Part shown: in pieces, positions 8,363 through 17,685 of the stretch
Numbering within the stretch: the first letter of the stretch is position 1
How the letters are laid out: every line of letters begins with the position of its first letter
Origin: Thermaurantiacus tibetensis
GTDB taxonomy: Bacteria; Pseudomonadota; Alphaproteobacteria; Sphingomonadales; Sphingomonadaceae
DNA length: 64,000 bases
Direction of reading: 5' to 3'
NCBI RefSeq assembly: GCF_015354055.1
Contig: NZ_JACHTM010000001.1
Span: 620,001 to 684,000 of the forward strand
Made by a program: the position numbers and the translations under genes
Notes under the pieces: model-generated
What the model was told of the DNA's origin: nothing
Database searches by the model: none
What the model saw: only the letters and a program-made list of their open reading frames with translations

Positions 8363-9235
8363 TCAGGCCCTGGTCTCGTTGGGGATGGTGTAGCCGCGGC
8401 CCCAGACCGTCTCGATGATCGGCGGGCAGCCGGCCTCCGAGAGCTTGCGCCGGAGCTTGCAGATGAAGACGTCGATGATCTTCATCTCCGGCTCGTCCTG
8501 GCCGCCGTAGAGGTGGGCGAGGAACATTTCCTTGGTGACGGTGGTGCCCCGGCGCATGGCGAGGAAGGCGAGGCACTGGAATTCCTTGCCGGTGAGCGGC
8601 ACGGGGGTGCCGGCGATGCTCGCGCGCCGGGCGGCGAGGTCGATCGAAAGCGGGCCCACCTCGATCGTGGACGGGGCGGCTGCGCGCGAGCGGCGGATGG
8701 CGGCGTTGACTCGGGCGAGGAGCTCGTCGGGGTGGAAGGGCTTCACGACATAGTCGTCGGCGCCTTCCTGGAAGCCCTCGAGCTTGACCGCCAGCGAGCT
8801 TTCGCCGGAGAGGATGATGACGGGCATGTCGATCCGGCCCGCGCGCAGGCCCTTCAGCACCGTCTGGCCCGGGAGGTCGGGGAGCGTGAGGTCGAGGAGG
8901 ACCGCGTCGAAGCGGTAGGCGCGCGCAAGCTCGAGCGCATCCTCGCCGAGCGCGGTCACGTAGACGGTGAAACCGGCGCCCTCGAGCATGCGGGCGAGCA
9001 CGTCGGCGAGCAGCCGGTCGTCCTCGATGAGGAGCAGGCGCGACGTGCGCGGGCTCTCGCCGTCGGTGCTGCCGGCCTGGGGAAGGGCCGTAGGACGCGT
9101 CGGGGCGGGCGCTGACAGCATGTCAGGCGCCAGCATCCGGTGACCGGCCTCTGGCGCGCTCAGCTGCGGCGCGGTGTCGGCGAGCTGCCCGACAGTGGGG
9201 GTGGCGGGGTCGTTGCCGCCGATGCGTCCCATCAT
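8363..9235 (-). CDS. ctrA: Cell-cycle response regulator CtrA with N-terminal extension
   Basis: CtrA is the alphaproteobacterial OmpR-type master regulator that, when phosphorylated, controls replication, division, motility and related genes. The C-terminal DNA-binding domain is unmistakable: LTGKEFQCLAFLAMRRGTT, TKEMFLAHLYGG, KIIDVFICKLRRKL and ETVWGRGY. The receiver domain begins at about residue 66 (SRLLLIEDD), with the phospho-acceptor at D115 (LLDLTLPD) and the conserved lysine in VVKPFHPDE. Canonical CtrA starts at the receiver domain. Here about 65 Pro/Ala-rich residues precede it, with no start codon close to the domain. The ATG at 9235 has a GGAGAC ribosome site; the next in-frame ATG (9121) would still leave a 27-residue extension. 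It lies 49 bp downstream of sciP on the same strand. Confidence 0.93.
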   Translation of the reverse strand: MMGRIGGNDPATPTVGQLADTAPQLSAPEAGHRMLAPDMLSAPAPTRPTALPQAGSTDGESPRTSRLLLIEDDRLLADVLARMLEGAGFTVYVTALGEDALELARAYRFDAVLLDLTLPDLPGQTVLKGLRAGRIDMPVIILSGESSLAVKLEGFQEGADDYVVKPFHPDELLARVNAAIRRSRAAAPSTIEVGPLSIDLAARRASIAGTPVPLTGKEFQCLAFLAMRRGTTVTKEMFLAHLYGGQDEPEMKIIDVFICKLRRKLSEAGCPPIIETVWGRGYTIPNETRA

Positions 9236-9240
9236 GCCAT

Positions 9241-9275
9241 GTCTCCGGGTCGTCGTCTCCGGGTCGTCTCCGGGG
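9241..9275. repeat. Short direct repeats in the ctrA leader
   Basis: GTCTCCGGG occurs three times (9241, 9255, 9266), twice followed by TCGTC. Read on the minus strand this gives three GGAGAC blocks in front of ctrA, and the nearest serves as its ribosome site. The tandem Shine-Dalgarno-like blocks fill most of the 49-bp sciP-ctrA gap. Confidence 0.7.
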
Positions 9276-9284
9276 GGTCCGGCG

Positions 9285-9701
9285 TTACGCCTGTAGAGAC
9301 GGCCGCGGCGCGGATCCGTTCAGCTTCGGCTTGACCCGGTCGAGTTCGCGGTAGAGCTGGATTCGCGTGACCCGCAGGCCGGGAACGCCAGCGCGGTCCA
9401 CCGCCTGCTGCCAGAGTTCGAGCTCCTCGGGCGAGAGCCCGTAGCGGGCGCAGGCCTCGCTCGCCGTGAGAAGGCCGCCGTTCACGGCTGCCAGCACCTC
9501 GGCCTTGCGGCGAACCACCCAGCGCGTGGTGTTGGGCGGCGGCAGGTCGGCGAGCGTGATCCGCGAGCCCCCCGGTCCTGGAACCCAGGCCGGCCGGCCG
9601 CCATCATGGGGGGCGTCGTCGCGGGCTCCTGCGTCCCTGTCTGCAACGGGGCGTCGAATCGCCTGCCAGTCCTTCACCTCGCCACGATGATGTGTCGTCA
9701 T
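9285..9701 (-). CDS. sciP: SciP (DUF1153) small CtrA inhibitory protein, N-terminally extended
   Basis: SciP is a small helix-turn-helix protein that in Caulobacter binds CtrA and blocks activation of its promoters. The diagnostic core is present at residues about 38-118: [43 protein letters not shown] and [12 protein letters not shown]. The protein is 138 residues, compared with about 90 for the Caulobacter protein; the extra is about 37 polar N-terminal residues and a short tail. The ATG at 9701 is well supported by GGAGGT seven bases upstream, and no other start lies closer to the core. The gene is directly upstream of ctrA on the same strand, so inhibitor and target are likely co-transcribed. 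Confidence 0.9.
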   Translation of the reverse strand: MTTHHRGEVKDWQAIRRPVADRDAGARDDAPHDGGRPAWVPGPGGSRITLADLPPPNTTRWVVRRKAEVLAAVNGGLLTASEACARYGLSPEELELWQQAVDRAGVPGLRVTRIQLYRELDRVKPKLNGSAPRPSLQA

Positions 9702-9869
9702 GTCGCGTACCTCCGCGCAGTCGGTTTCAGCCTGCGCCCGGGCGGGAGTGGCCGGGGTGCCCAGCTGCATCGCGGCAAGGGGTTGTCGGCACGAGTCCGC
9801 CTCCCCATCTGCTCCGCCAGCCGCCGAGCGTTCCGACTCGCCCGAACGCGACGCCGTCGGTCGCAGGAA

Positions 9870-9885
9870 CGGCACAGTTGTGCCG
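9870..9885. promoter_or_regulatory. 16-bp palindrome between sciP and mnmA
   Basis: CGGCACA-GT-TGTGCCG is a perfect inverted repeat with 7-bp arms. It lies in the 247-bp divergent region between sciP and mnmA, 64 bp before the mnmA start and 169 bp before sciP. Its symmetry is that of a dimeric regulator's operator. I cannot name the regulator. No clear TTAA-N7-TTAA CtrA box was found in this region. Confidence 0.45.
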
Positions 9886-9948
9886 GTCTTGAGCCGACCT
9901 GCTCTGAAGGTTAGCCCATTCAGCGTGAACGAACTGCAAACTTCTGTC

Positions 9949-11133
9949 ATGCCCGTTGTTGCGCGCGACCGCGACGAAAGGCCGGAGCGGGCACTGGCGA
10001 TGGCCCTCGCGGTCCTTCCGCCGCCGGGCGCGCGCGTCGTCGTCGCCATGTCGGGCGGAGTCGACTCGAGCGTCGTGGCAGCGCTTGCGGTTGCGCGCGG
10101 CTGCGAAACGATCGGCGTCACCATGCGCCTGTCCGACGCGCCCGACGCGCCCAGCCGGGAAGGCGCCTGCTGCGCCGGCACCGACATTGCCGATGCCCGC
10201 GCCGTCGCCGACCGGCTCGGCATCCCCCACTATGTGCTCGACTACCAGTCGGCCTTCCGCGCCGAGGTGATGGAGGCCTTTGCCGACTCCTATCTGGCCG
10301 GCCGAACCCCGGTGCCCTGCATCAGCTGCAACCAGACGGTGAAGTTTCGCGATCTCGTCGCCGTGGCCGACGACCTCGGGGCCGATCGGCTGCTCACCGG
10401 CCATTATGTCGCGCGCGTGGAGGGCCCGGACGGCCCGGAGCTGCATCGCGGGGCTGACCTCGCGAAGGACCAGAGCTACTTCCTCGTCTCCACGACGGCC
10501 GCGCAGCTCGACCGGCTCGGCTTTCCGCTGGGTGGCCTGGCCAAGGCCGAGACCCGGGCGCTCGCCCACCACTTCGGCCTGCGGGTTGCAGCCAAGCCCG
10601 ACAGCCAGGACATCTGCTTCGTCCCCGGCGGCGACTACCGGGCGGTGGTGCGCAAGCTCCGGCCCGCAGCCGACCGGCCGGGCGACATCGTCGACCTCGA
10701 GGGGCGCGTCGTGGGCCGCCACGAGGGCATCGTCGGCTTTACCGTGGGCCAGCGGCGCGGGCTTGCCATCGGCGGTCGTGCCGAGCCGCTCTACGTCGTC
10801 CGCCTCGAGCCGGAGGCGAACCGCGTGGTCGTCGGGCCCCGGGCCGCGCTCGCCGTGGGCGATGTGTGGCTCGAGGCCCTCAACTGGCTGGGCCCGCCCA
10901 TCCCACCCGAAGGGCTTGAGGTGGACGTCAAGCTGCGTTCGCTCGCGCCGCTGGTGCCTGCACGGCTCGTGCCGCCCGGATCCACCGGAGAGCCCGCCCG
11001 CCTCGTCTTTCCCGAACCGCAGTTCGGCGTGGCGCCGGGGCAGGCCGCGGTCTGCTACGCCGGCACGCGCCTGCTGGGCGGCGGGTTCATGACGCGGACG
11101 GCCCCTCCCGCAGCCAGGCCTCCAGCCACTTGA
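9949..11133 (+). CDS. mnmA: tRNA-specific 2-thiouridylase
   Basis: MnmA thiolates uridine 34 of tRNA-Lys, -Glu and -Gln, taking sulfur from a relay protein and ATP. The 394 residues show the PP-loop SGGVDSS, a catalytic cysteine in [10 protein letters not shown] and the second in DICFVPGG. The usual central motif [11 protein letters not shown] and a beta-barrel C-terminal domain follow. The frame is open 249 bp further upstream, but the ATG at 9949 gives the normal N-terminus. The last 15 codons overlap the 3' end of the convergent accC gene by 47 bp. The final residues [15 protein letters not shown] are not family-like and reflect that overlap. Confidence 0.95.
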   Translation: MPVVARDRDERPERALAMALAVLPPPGARVVVAMSGGVDSSVVAALAVARGCETIGVTMRLSDAPDAPSREGACCAGTDIADARAVADRLGIPHYVLDYQSAFRAEVMEAFADSYLAGRTPVPCISCNQTVKFRDLVAVADDLGADRLLTGHYVARVEGPDGPELHRGADLAKDQSYFLVSTTAAQLDRLGFPLGGLAKAETRALAHHFGLRVAAKPDSQDICFVPGGDYRAVVRKLRPAADRPGDIVDLEGRVVGRHEGIVGFTVGQRRGLAIGGRAEPLYVVRLEPEANRVVVGPRAALAVGDVWLEALNWLGPPIPPEGLEVDVKLRSLAPLVPARLVPPGSTGEPARLVFPEPQFGVAPGQAAVCYAGTRLLGGGFMTRTAPPAARPPAT

Positions 11134-12439
11134 TCGAGTAGTCCCCGGCGATGAAGTCGGGCTCGGCCATCAGCCGCTGGTGGAGCGGGATCGTCGTCCG
11201 GATGCCGCTGATGACCGTCTCCTCGAGCGCCCGGCGCATCCGCATGCGCGCTTCCTCGCGCGTTGCGCCCCAGACGATGAGCTTGGCGACCAGGCTGTCG
11301 TAGTGCGGTGGCACGCGGTAGCCGCTGTAGAGCGCGCTGTCGATCCGCACCCCCATGCCGCCCGGGGCGTGGAATTCGGTGACGAGGCCGGGCGCGGGCG
11401 CGAAGGTCTCGGGGTCCTCGGCGTTGATCCGGCACTCGATGGCGTGGCCGTTCATGCGGACCTCCTCCTGCCGCATCGAGAGCGGGAGGCCGGCCGCCAC
11501 GCGGATCTGCTCGCGCACGAGGTCAAGCCCCGTCACCATCTCGGTCACCGGGTGCTCGACCTGGAGGCGGGTGTTCATCTCGATGAAGTAGAAGGCGCCA
11601 TCCTCCCAGAGGAACTCGATCGTGCCGGCGCCCCGGTAGCCAAGCTCGGCCATGGCGGTTGCGCAGCGCGCGCCCATGGCCTGCCGGTCTGCCTCGGAGA
11701 GGACCGGGGAGGGCGCTTCCTCCAGCACCTTCTGGTGCCGGCGCTGGAGCGAGCAGTCGCGCTCGCCGAGGTGGATGGCGTTGCCCCGGCCGTCGCCGAA
11801 GATCTGGAACTCGATATGGCGGGGGTTCAGCAGATATTTCTCGAGATAGACCGTGTCGTCGCCGAAGGCGGCCTTTGCTTCGCTGCGCGCCTGGGCCAGC
11901 GCCGTCTCGAGGTCATCGGCCGTCGGCACCACCTTCATGCCCCGGCCGCCCCCGCCGGCGGCTGCCTTGACCAGCACGGGGTAGCCGATGTCGGCCGCCA
12001 CCCGGCGCGCCTCGGCAAGGCTGGTGACCGGGCCATCGGAGCCGGGCACGAGCGGCAGCCCGAGCCGGGCGGCGGCGCGCTTGGCCTCCACCTTGTCGCC
12101 CATCATGCGGATGTGGGCAGGCTCGGGGCCGATCCAGCCGATCCGGTGCTCGGCGACGATCTCGGCAAACCGCGCGTTCTCCGAGAGGAAGCCGTAGCCC
12201 GGGTGGATGGCATCCGCGTTCGAGATCTCGGCCGCCGCGATGATGTTCGGGATGTTGAGGTAGCTGTCGCGCGCGGGCGGCGGGCCGATGCAGATCGCCT
12301 CGTCGGCAAGCTTCACGTGCTTGGCGCTGGCGTCTGCCGTGGAGTGGACGGCCACCGTGCGGATGCCGAGGTCGTGCGCGGCCCGGTGCACCCTGAGCGC
12401 GATCTCGCCCCGGTTGGCGATCAGGATCTTCCCGAACAT
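11087..12439 (-). CDS. accC: Acetyl-CoA carboxylase, biotin carboxylase subunit
   Basis: This subunit carboxylates the biotin carried on AccB using ATP and bicarbonate, the first half-reaction of fatty-acid synthesis. It has 450 residues, the standard length. Visible motifs are [12 protein letters not shown] at the N-terminus, the Gly-rich ATP-grasp loop [12 protein letters not shown], the catalytic stretch [26 protein letters not shown] (quoted in two parts: [13 protein letters not shown] and [13 protein letters not shown]), and the end [13 protein letters not shown]. It follows accB by 14 bp on the same strand, as in most bacteria. Its 3' end overlaps mnmA. Confidence 0.97.
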   Translation of the reverse strand: MFGKILIANRGEIALRVHRAAHDLGIRTVAVHSTADASAKHVKLADEAICIGPPPARDSYLNIPNIIAAAEISNADAIHPGYGFLSENARFAEIVAEHRIGWIGPEPAHIRMMGDKVEAKRAAARLGLPLVPGSDGPVTSLAEARRVAADIGYPVLVKAAAGGGGRGMKVVPTADDLETALAQARSEAKAAFGDDTVYLEKYLLNPRHIEFQIFGDGRGNAIHLGERDCSLQRRHQKVLEEAPSPVLSEADRQAMGARCATAMAELGYRGAGTIEFLWEDGAFYFIEMNTRLQVEHPVTEMVTGLDLVREQIRVAAGLPLSMRQEEVRMNGHAIECRINAEDPETFAPAPGLVTEFHAPGGMGVRIDSALYSGYRVPPHYDSLVAKLIVWGATREEARMRMRRALEETVISGIRTTIPLHQRLMAEPDFIAGDYSIKWLEAWLREGPSAS

Positions 12440-12453
12440 GTGCGCGCGAACGC

Positions 12454-12936
12454 CTACTCGACGATCACGAGCGGCTGGTCATACTCGACGGGCTGCTCGT
12501 TCTCGACGAGGACGGCCTTCACCGTTCCGGCGCGCGGGGCGGTGATGGGGTTCATCACCTTCATCGCCTCGACGATGAGGAGCGTGTCCCCCTTGGCAAC
12601 GGTCTTGCCGACGGTGACGAACGGCGGCGCGCCGGGCTCGGGGGAGAGGTAGGCAGTGCCCACCATCGGCGAGCGGACGAGGCCGGGGTGGTCGGAGGGC
12701 GGTGGTGCAGAGGTCTCGGCCGGTGCGGGGGGGGGCGCGGGCGGGGCAGGGGTGGCGGGCGCGGGGCCGGCAGTCACGGCAAGCGTGCCGCCGCGCGCCA
12801 CGCGGATGGCCCGGTCGCCGTCGTGCACCTCGATCTCGGTCAGGTTGGTCTCGTCGAGGAGCCGGGCGAGTTCGCGCACCAGCTCGAGCTCGACCCGCAT
12901 GCCGCCCCCCGTCGCGGGCTTCGCTGTCTCGGTCAT
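12454..12936 (-). CDS. accB: Acetyl-CoA carboxylase, biotin carboxyl carrier protein
   Basis: AccB carries the covalently bound biotin between AccC and the carboxyltransferase AccAD. It has 160 residues. The biotinyl domain is at about 86-160, with the attachment lysine K126 in EAMKVMN. A flexible Ala/Pro linker spans about 55-82, and the N-terminal part ([19 protein letters not shown]) is typical. The ATG at 12936 overlaps the aroQ stop by one base (TGATG), so aroQ, accB and accC form one leftward unit. Confidence 0.96.
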   Translation of the reverse strand: MTETAKPATGGGMRVELELVRELARLLDETNLTEIEVHDGDRAIRVARGGTLAVTAGPAPATPAPPAPPPAPAETSAPPPSDHPGLVRSPMVGTAYLSPEPGAPPFVTVGKTVAKGDTLLIVEAMKVMNPITAPRAGTVKAVLVENEQPVEYDQPLVIVE

Positions 12937-13382
12937 CACGGCTGTCCTTGCCGCATTGCCGCAGCCGCGTCCAGCGCAAGCAGGTAGGAGAGCGCGCCGA
13001 ACCCCTGGATGACCCCGCGGGCGACCGGCGCGACATGGCTCACATGGCGGAAGGGCTCGCGCGCGGCCGGGTTCGAGAGATGCACCTCGATGACGGGCGT
13101 CGAGATGGCGAGGATCGCGTCGCGGATCGCGATCGAGCTGTGGGTGAAGGCGCCCGCGTTGAGCAGCACGGCGAGCGCGCCCCGGTCGTCCGCCTCGTGC
13201 AGCCAGTCGACGAGATGGCCCTCGTGGTTCGACTGCCGGGCATCGAGCGCAAGGCCCAGCGCCTCGGCGCGCGCATGAAGCCGCGCCATGAGGGAATCGA
13301 GCGTCTCCGTCCCGTAGATCCCGGGCTCGCGCCGGCCGAGGCGGTTCAGGTTCGGGCCGTTGAGGACGAAGACGAGGGACAC
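12936..13382 (-). CDS. aroQ: Type II 3-dehydroquinate dehydratase
   Basis: It dehydrates 3-dehydroquinate to 3-dehydroshikimate, step three of the shikimate pathway, as a dodecamer. The 148 residues include the N-terminal signature [18 protein letters not shown] with catalytic Tyr23, QSNHEG, the loop [15 protein letters not shown], and the active-site histidine in VHLSN. The start is GTG at 13382, fixed by an excellent GGGGAGG site. It is the first gene of an aroQ-accB-accC unit, an arrangement common in proteobacteria. It is divergent from thiSG, with 57 bp between starts. Confidence 0.96.
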   Translation of the reverse strand: MSLVFVLNGPNLNRLGRREPGIYGTETLDSLMARLHARAEALGLALDARQSNHEGHLVDWLHEADDRGALAVLLNAGAFTHSSIAIRDAILAISTPVIEVHLSNPAAREPFRHVSHVAPVARGVIQGFGALSYLLALDAAAAMRQGQP

Positions 13383-13439
13383 CGGACCTCCCCTTTGAAG
13401 CGTTGAGGCGCACCCCGCGCGCCCTTACAGACGCCACCC

Positions 13440-14432
13440 ATGGAAATCACCATCGAAGTCAATGGCGCACCGCGGCGGGTTCCGGCCGGCTCGACGGTCG
13501 CCGCGCTCGTCGATCTCCTCGCGCTGGCGCCGGGCCGGGTTGCCGTCGAGCGCAACCTCGAGATCGTGCCGCAGAGCCGCTGGGCCGACGTCACCCTCGA
13601 GGCGGGCGACAGGGTCGAGATCGTCCACTTCGTCGGCGGCGGGGCGGGCGGGGCGCCGGCGGCGGACGAGGGCTGGGAGGTGGCCGGCAGGCGTTTCCGC
13701 TCGCGGCTCATCGTCGGCACCGGCAAGTACCGGGACTATGCGCTGAACGCGGCGGCCGTCGAGGCCTCGGGCGCCGAGATCGTCACGGTCGCGGTGCGGC
13801 GGGTGAACCTCTCCGACCCCGCCCAGCCGCGCCTCACCGACTTCATCGACCCGGCGCGCGTGACCTACCTCCCCAACACGGCGGGCTGCTTCACTGCCGA
13901 GGAAGCGCTGCGCACGCTTCGGCTCGCGCGCGAGGCGGGGGGGTGGACGCTCGTCAAGCTCGAGGTGCTGGCCGACCCGAAGACGCTCTTTCCCGACGTC
14001 ATCGAGACCCTCCGCGCAACCGAAGTGCTGGTGAAGGAAGGGTTCGACGTGATGGTCTACACCTCCGACGACCCGGTGGTCGCCAGGCGCCTGGAAGAGG
14101 CGGGGGCTTGCGCGGTGATGCCGCTCGGCGCCCCGATCGGCTCGGGCCTCGGCATCCAGAACCGGGTCAACATCCGCCTCATCGTCGAGCAGGCAAAGGT
14201 GCCGGTGCTGGTCGACGCCGGCGTCGGCACCGCCTCGGACGCCGCGATCGCCATGGAGCTCGGCTGCGACGGCGTACTCATGAACACGGCGATTGCCGAG
14301 GCGAAGGACCCGGTCAGGATGGCGCGGGCCATGAAGGCCGCCGTCGAGGCGGGGCGCGATGCCTATCTCGCGGGGCGGATGCAGCCGCGCCGCTACGCCG
14401 ACCCCTCGAGCCCGCTCGCCGGTCTCATCTAG
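13440..14432 (+). CDS. thiSG: ThiS-ThiG fusion: sulfur carrier plus thiazole synthase
   Basis: A 330-residue protein joining two normally separate thiamine enzymes. Residues 1-67 are ThiS, the ubiquitin-like sulfur carrier that ends in VHFVGG. Residues about 78-330 are ThiG, the thiazole phosphate synthase, with [11 protein letters not shown], the Schiff-base lysine K173 (LVKLEVLAD), [10 protein letters not shown] and [12 protein letters not shown]. The joint is only about ten residues ([10 protein letters not shown]). Separate ThiS works through a free C-terminal glycine thiocarboxylate, so the fusion raises the question of processing. Such fusions are known from some alphaproteobacteria. 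The stop codon overlaps the opposing rppH stop. Confidence 0.93.
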   Translation: MEITIEVNGAPRRVPAGSTVAALVDLLALAPGRVAVERNLEIVPQSRWADVTLEAGDRVEIVHFVGGGAGGAPAADEGWEVAGRRFRSRLIVGTGKYRDYALNAAAVEASGAEIVTVAVRRVNLSDPAQPRLTDFIDPARVTYLPNTAGCFTAEEALRTLRLAREAGGWTLVKLEVLADPKTLFPDVIETLRATEVLVKEGFDVMVYTSDDPVVARRLEEAGACAVMPLGAPIGSGLGIQNRVNIRLIVEQAKVPVLVDAGVGTASDAAIAMELGCDGVLMNTAIAEAKDPVRMARAMKAAVEAGRDAYLAGRMQPRRYADPSSPLAGLI

Positions 14433-14917
14433 GGGCCCGCGCGGGCCGATAGCCCGAGGACGGGCGCGAAATGGCGCACGAGGTCGGCGTAGAGCGCGCG
14501 CTTGAAGGGCACGATGAGCTCTGGCAGCCGCTGGGGCTCCACCCACTGCCATGCGCGGAACTCGGGGTGGGCTGTTGCGATGTTCACGTCGGCGTCGGTG
14601 CCGAGGAAGCGGAGGGCGAACCACTTCTGCCGCTGGCCGCGATACCTGCCGCCCCAGATCCGGCCCATGAGCTCGGGCGGGAGATCGTAGGTGAGCCAGC
14701 CGGGCGTCTCGGCAAGGAGGCGGGTGAGGGGAGGGCTGATCCCGGTCTCCTCCTCGAGCTCGCGCAGCGCCGCGGCATAGGGGTCCTCGCCGTCGTCGAT
14801 GCCTCCCTGGGGCATCTGCCAGGCCTCGACCACCGAATCGAGCCGCTGGCCGACGAACACGCGGTTCGCCGGGTCGAGCAGCATCACCCCCACGCCGGGC
14901 CGGTAGGGCAGGTTCAT
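14429..14917 (-). CDS. rppH: RNA pyrophosphohydrolase (Nudix)
   Basis: RppH removes pyrophosphate from the 5' triphosphate of mRNA and so starts decay; relatives also cleave dinucleoside polyphosphates. The protein has 162 residues. The Nudix box runs from GGIDDGEDP to RELEEETG at residues 38-60, with all metal-binding glutamates. The family segments [18 protein letters not shown] and [11 protein letters not shown] are present. The ATG at 14917 overlaps the upstream esterase stop by four bases (ATGA). Its stop overlaps the stop of thiSG, so the two genes meet tail to tail with a 4-bp overlap. Confidence 0.94.
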   Translation of the reverse strand: MNLPYRPGVGVMLLDPANRVFVGQRLDSVVEAWQMPQGGIDDGEDPYAAALRELEEETGISPPLTRLLAETPGWLTYDLPPELMGRIWGGRYRGQRQKWFALRFLGTDADVNIATAHPEFRAWQWVEPQRLPELIVPFKRALYADLVRHFAPVLGLSARAGP

Positions 14918-15843
14918 GCGATGAGGGCCCTGAGGTCGGCGATCTGGCCCTCGAGGTCGGCCTGCGCCGAGGGGATGCCGCCGCGGAGCGTCATGGCGCC
15001 GTGGATCTGGCCGGCGGCCTCGCGGTAGAACACGCGGTGGCCGGTCTCGATGAGGCGGGCGGCATAGGCCCGGCCCTGGTCGCGCAAGGGATCGAGACCG
15101 CAGGTGAAGACGAGGGCCGGGGGCAGGCCGTCCCATTCGGCCGCGCGCAGCGGGCTCGCCCAGGGGTGGTCGGGCACCGGCTGGTAGTGGCTCATGAACC
15201 AGAGCATGCCCTCGGCCGTGAGCAGATAGCCCTCGGCGAATGCCTCGAGGCTGCCGCCCGAGGCCGCCATGTCCACGCCCGGGTAGATGAGCCACTGGGC
15301 AAGGAGCGGCAGCTCGCGGGCGGTCTCGCGCGCGACGGCCGCGGCGAGGTTGCCGCCCGCCGAGTCGCCGGCGAGCACGAGGCCGGTCACGGCATGGCCG
15401 AGGACCGGCGGCGAGCCGGCCACCCAGCGCGCGGCGGCAAGGCAGTCTTCCGTGGCGCCGGGAAAGCGCGTCTCGGGCGCGAGGCGGTAGTCGACGGCCA
15501 CCACCGTCATGCCAAGCCGGAGCGCGATCTCGGCGCAGAGCGAGTCGTGGGTCTCGAGGTCGCCGATGACCCAGCCGCCGCCGTGGAAGTAGACAAGCGC
15601 CGGTGCCGGGGCGGAGGGGGCCTCGGCCTGGTAGAGTCGCGCCGGGACCGGCCCGGCCGGGCCGGGGACGGAGATGTCCTCCCGGCGCGCGAGCGGGGGT
15701 GCCGGCCGCTCGGCCACCGCCGTCATCTGCCGGTACATCTCGCGCGCCGTCGGCGGGTCCACCTCGTGCATCTGCGGCTGCGGGTTGGCGGCAAGAAGGT
15801 TCAGGAAGTTCGCCACATCCTCGCGCACGTAGACCATTCTCAT
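14914..15843 (-). CDS. Alpha/beta hydrolase, HSL-type esterase
   Basis: A 309-residue serine hydrolase of the hormone-sensitive-lipase group. The oxyanion motif HGGGW is at 87-91 and the nucleophile is Ser161 in GDSAGG. The triad is completed by Asp in CGLDPLRD and His in GQIHGAM near the C-terminus. It lacks a signal peptide, so it probably hydrolyses short acyl esters in the cytoplasm; the substrate is unknown. Two ATGs are possible (15843 and 15837). The gene starts 6 bp after the nadK stop and overlaps rppH by ATGA, so it belongs to a moaA-nadK-esterase-rppH run. Confidence 0.88.
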   Translation of the reverse strand: MRMVYVREDVANFLNLLAANPQPQMHEVDPPTAREMYRQMTAVAERPAPPLARREDISVPGPAGPVPARLYQAEAPSAPAPALVYFHGGGWVIGDLETHDSLCAEIALRLGMTVVAVDYRLAPETRFPGATEDCLAAARWVAGSPPVLGHAVTGLVLAGDSAGGNLAAAVARETARELPLLAQWLIYPGVDMAASGGSLEAFAEGYLLTAEGMLWFMSHYQPVPDHPWASPLRAAEWDGLPPALVFTCGLDPLRDQGRAYAARLIETGHRVFYREAAGQIHGAMTLRGGIPSAQADLEGQIADLRALIA

Positions 15844-15849
15844 CCTCCC

Positions 15850-16614
15850 TCAGGTCAGGAACTGCTCGGCAAAGATCCTGTCGTCGAGCGCATAGTCGGG
15901 GTCGAACAGGAGTTCGAGCGACCGGCCGAAGTCGGTCGCCACGCGCACGTGGGTCACGTCGCGCACCTCGACCTGGTCGGCAACCGCCGAGACGGGGCGG
16001 CGCTCGGCCTCGAGGATCCGGAACTCGACGACCGCGCGGTTCGGGATGAGCGCGCCGTGCCAGCGGCGCGGCCGGAAGGGCGAGATGGCCGTGAGCGCAA
16101 GAAGGTCCGACTCGAGCGGGAGGATCGGCCCGTTGACGGAGAGGTTGTAGGCGGTCGAGCCGGCCGGGGTGGCCACCAGCACGCCGTCGCAGGCGAGCTC
16201 CTCCATGCGCACCTTGCCGTCGATCGCGATTTCGATGCGGGCGGCCTGCCGCGTCTCGCGCAGCAGCGAGACCTCGTTGAACGCGGGCGAGACGACGGTC
16301 TCGCCGGCCTGGGTCGTGGCCGTCATCGTGAGCGGCCGCAGCGCAAAGCCGCGCGCTTCGGCGAGCCGCTCGGGCAGCCGCTCGGGCGACCAGTGGTTCA
16401 TGAGGAAGCCGACGGTGCCGCGGTTCATCCCGTAGACCGGAAGCGAGACGCCGTCATCGAGCAGGCGGTGGAGAAGGGCGAGCAGGAACCCGTCGCCGCC
16501 GAGCGCGACGATGACCTCGGCCTGCGCGAGCGGCACGAAGGCGTGGCGCGCGCGGAGCTCGGCCTCGGCCGCGCGCGCGAGCGGCGTGTCGGAGACGGCA
16601 AGCGCGGCGCGCAA
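15850..16614 (-). CDS. nadK: NAD kinase
   Basis: NadK phosphorylates NAD to NADP in the cytoplasm. The 254 residues carry the [11 protein letters not shown] motif near residue 38, the [10 protein letters not shown] segment, NEVSLLRE and [16 protein letters not shown], all hallmarks of the family. The start must be the TTG at 16614: the frame is closed by the moaA stop only 9 bases upstream, so no longer form is possible. The ribosome site would lie inside the end of moaA, suggesting coupling. The protein is slightly shorter than many NadKs, consistent with the compact alphaproteobacterial form. Confidence 0.94.
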   Translation of the reverse strand: MRAALAVSDTPLARAAEAELRARHAFVPLAQAEVIVALGGDGFLLALLHRLLDDGVSLPVYGMNRGTVGFLMNHWSPERLPERLAEARGFALRPLTMTATTQAGETVVSPAFNEVSLLRETRQAARIEIAIDGKVRMEELACDGVLVATPAGSTAYNLSVNGPILPLESDLLALTAISPFRPRRWHGALIPNRAVVEFRILEAERRPVSAVADQVEVRDVTHVRVATDFGRSLELLFDPDYALDDRIFAEQFLT

Positions 16615-16623
16615 GCGTTTCGC

Positions 16624-17631
16624 TCAGCCGCCGGTGACCGACATGGTGCGTGAGACCGCCGGCGGCGCGTTCCGGCGCTCGATCACGAAGTCGTGGCCGC
16701 GCGGCTTCAGTGCCATGGCGCGGTCGAGCGCGGCATCGAGCGCGGCCGGGCCGCCGCTCCGGAGCAGGTCGCGGAGCTCCACCCGGTCTTCCTGGCCGAG
16801 GCACATGAAGAGCGTTCCGGTGGCCGTGACGCGCACGCGGTTGCAGCTTTCGCAGAAGTTGTGGGTGAGCGGCGTGATGAAGCCGAGCTTCTGGCCCGTC
16901 TCGGCCACCCGCACGTAGCGCGCGGGCCCGCCGGTGCGCTCCGGGGTCGGCACGAGCGTGTAGCGCGTCTCGAGAAGGCGCCGCACCTCCGTCAGGGGCA
17001 GGTAGCGGTCGGTCCGGTCCTCCTCCACAAGCCCGAGCGGCATGGTCTCGATGAAGGTGAGGTCGAACCCGCGTTCCGCGCACCAGGCGGCCATCGGCAG
17101 GATTTCGTCTTCGTTGAGGCCCTTGAGTGCCACCATGTTGATCTTGACCCGGAGGCCGGCGGCGGCCGCGGCAGCGATGCCCTCGAGCACGGGAGCAAGA
17201 CGTCCCCGCCGCGTGATCGCTGCGAACCGCTCGGGGTCGAGGCTGTCGAGGCTCACGTTCACCCGGCGGATGCCGGCTTCGAACAGGCCCTGGGCGAAGC
17301 GGGCAAGCTGGCTGCCGTTGGTGGTGAGGGTGAGCTCCCCGAGGCCGCGGCCGAGGTGGCGGCCGATGGCGCGGACCAGCGTCATCACGTCCCGCCGGAC
17401 CAGCGGCTCGCCGCCGGTCAGGCGGATCCGGGTGACGCCGCGGGCGATGAAGGCCTCGGCCACCGCCTGCAGCTCCTCGAGCGTGAGCACCTCGCTTCGG
17501 GGCGAGAAGCTCTGGTCGAGCGGCATGCAGTAGGTGCAGCGGAAGTCGCAGCGGTCGGTGACCGACAGGCGCACGTAGGTGATGCGCCGGCCGAAGCCGT
17601 CGACGAGCGGGCGCTCCGCGGAAGCCGTCAT
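16624..17631 (-). CDS. moaA: GTP 3',8-cyclase (molybdenum cofactor, radical SAM)
   Basis: MoaA rearranges GTP in the first step of molybdopterin synthesis. The 335 residues show both 4Fe-4S sites: the radical-SAM motif CDFRCTYC near residue 28 and the C-terminal set [18 protein letters not shown]. The C-terminal double glycine (SVTGG) required for activity is present. Other motifs are LTGGEPLVR and [10 protein letters not shown]. It is the upstream gene of the moaA-nadK run. No other molybdenum-cofactor gene is in the window. Confidence 0.97.
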   Translation of the reverse strand: MTASAERPLVDGFGRRITYVRLSVTDRCDFRCTYCMPLDQSFSPRSEVLTLEELQAVAEAFIARGVTRIRLTGGEPLVRRDVMTLVRAIGRHLGRGLGELTLTTNGSQLARFAQGLFEAGIRRVNVSLDSLDPERFAAITRRGRLAPVLEGIAAAAAAGLRVKINMVALKGLNEDEILPMAAWCAERGFDLTFIETMPLGLVEEDRTDRYLPLTEVRRLLETRYTLVPTPERTGGPARYVRVAETGQKLGFITPLTHNFCESCNRVRVTATGTLFMCLGQEDRVELRDLLRSGGPAALDAALDRAMALKPRGHDFVIERRNAPPAVSRTMSVTGG

Positions 17632-17685
17632 GCCGCTCCTTCTAGTTGCCTCGTCGGCGAACGCCAGTCGGCAATTTGGGGAAGG

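Noticed and set aside
9702-9948. CtrA-binding box (TTAA-N7-TTAA) before sciP
   Set aside because: Only isolated partial matches such as TTAG were found; no full site.
13383-13439. TPP riboswitch before the thiamine gene thiSG
   Set aside because: The 57-bp gap is too short, and no CTGAGA or ACCTGA-type core is present.
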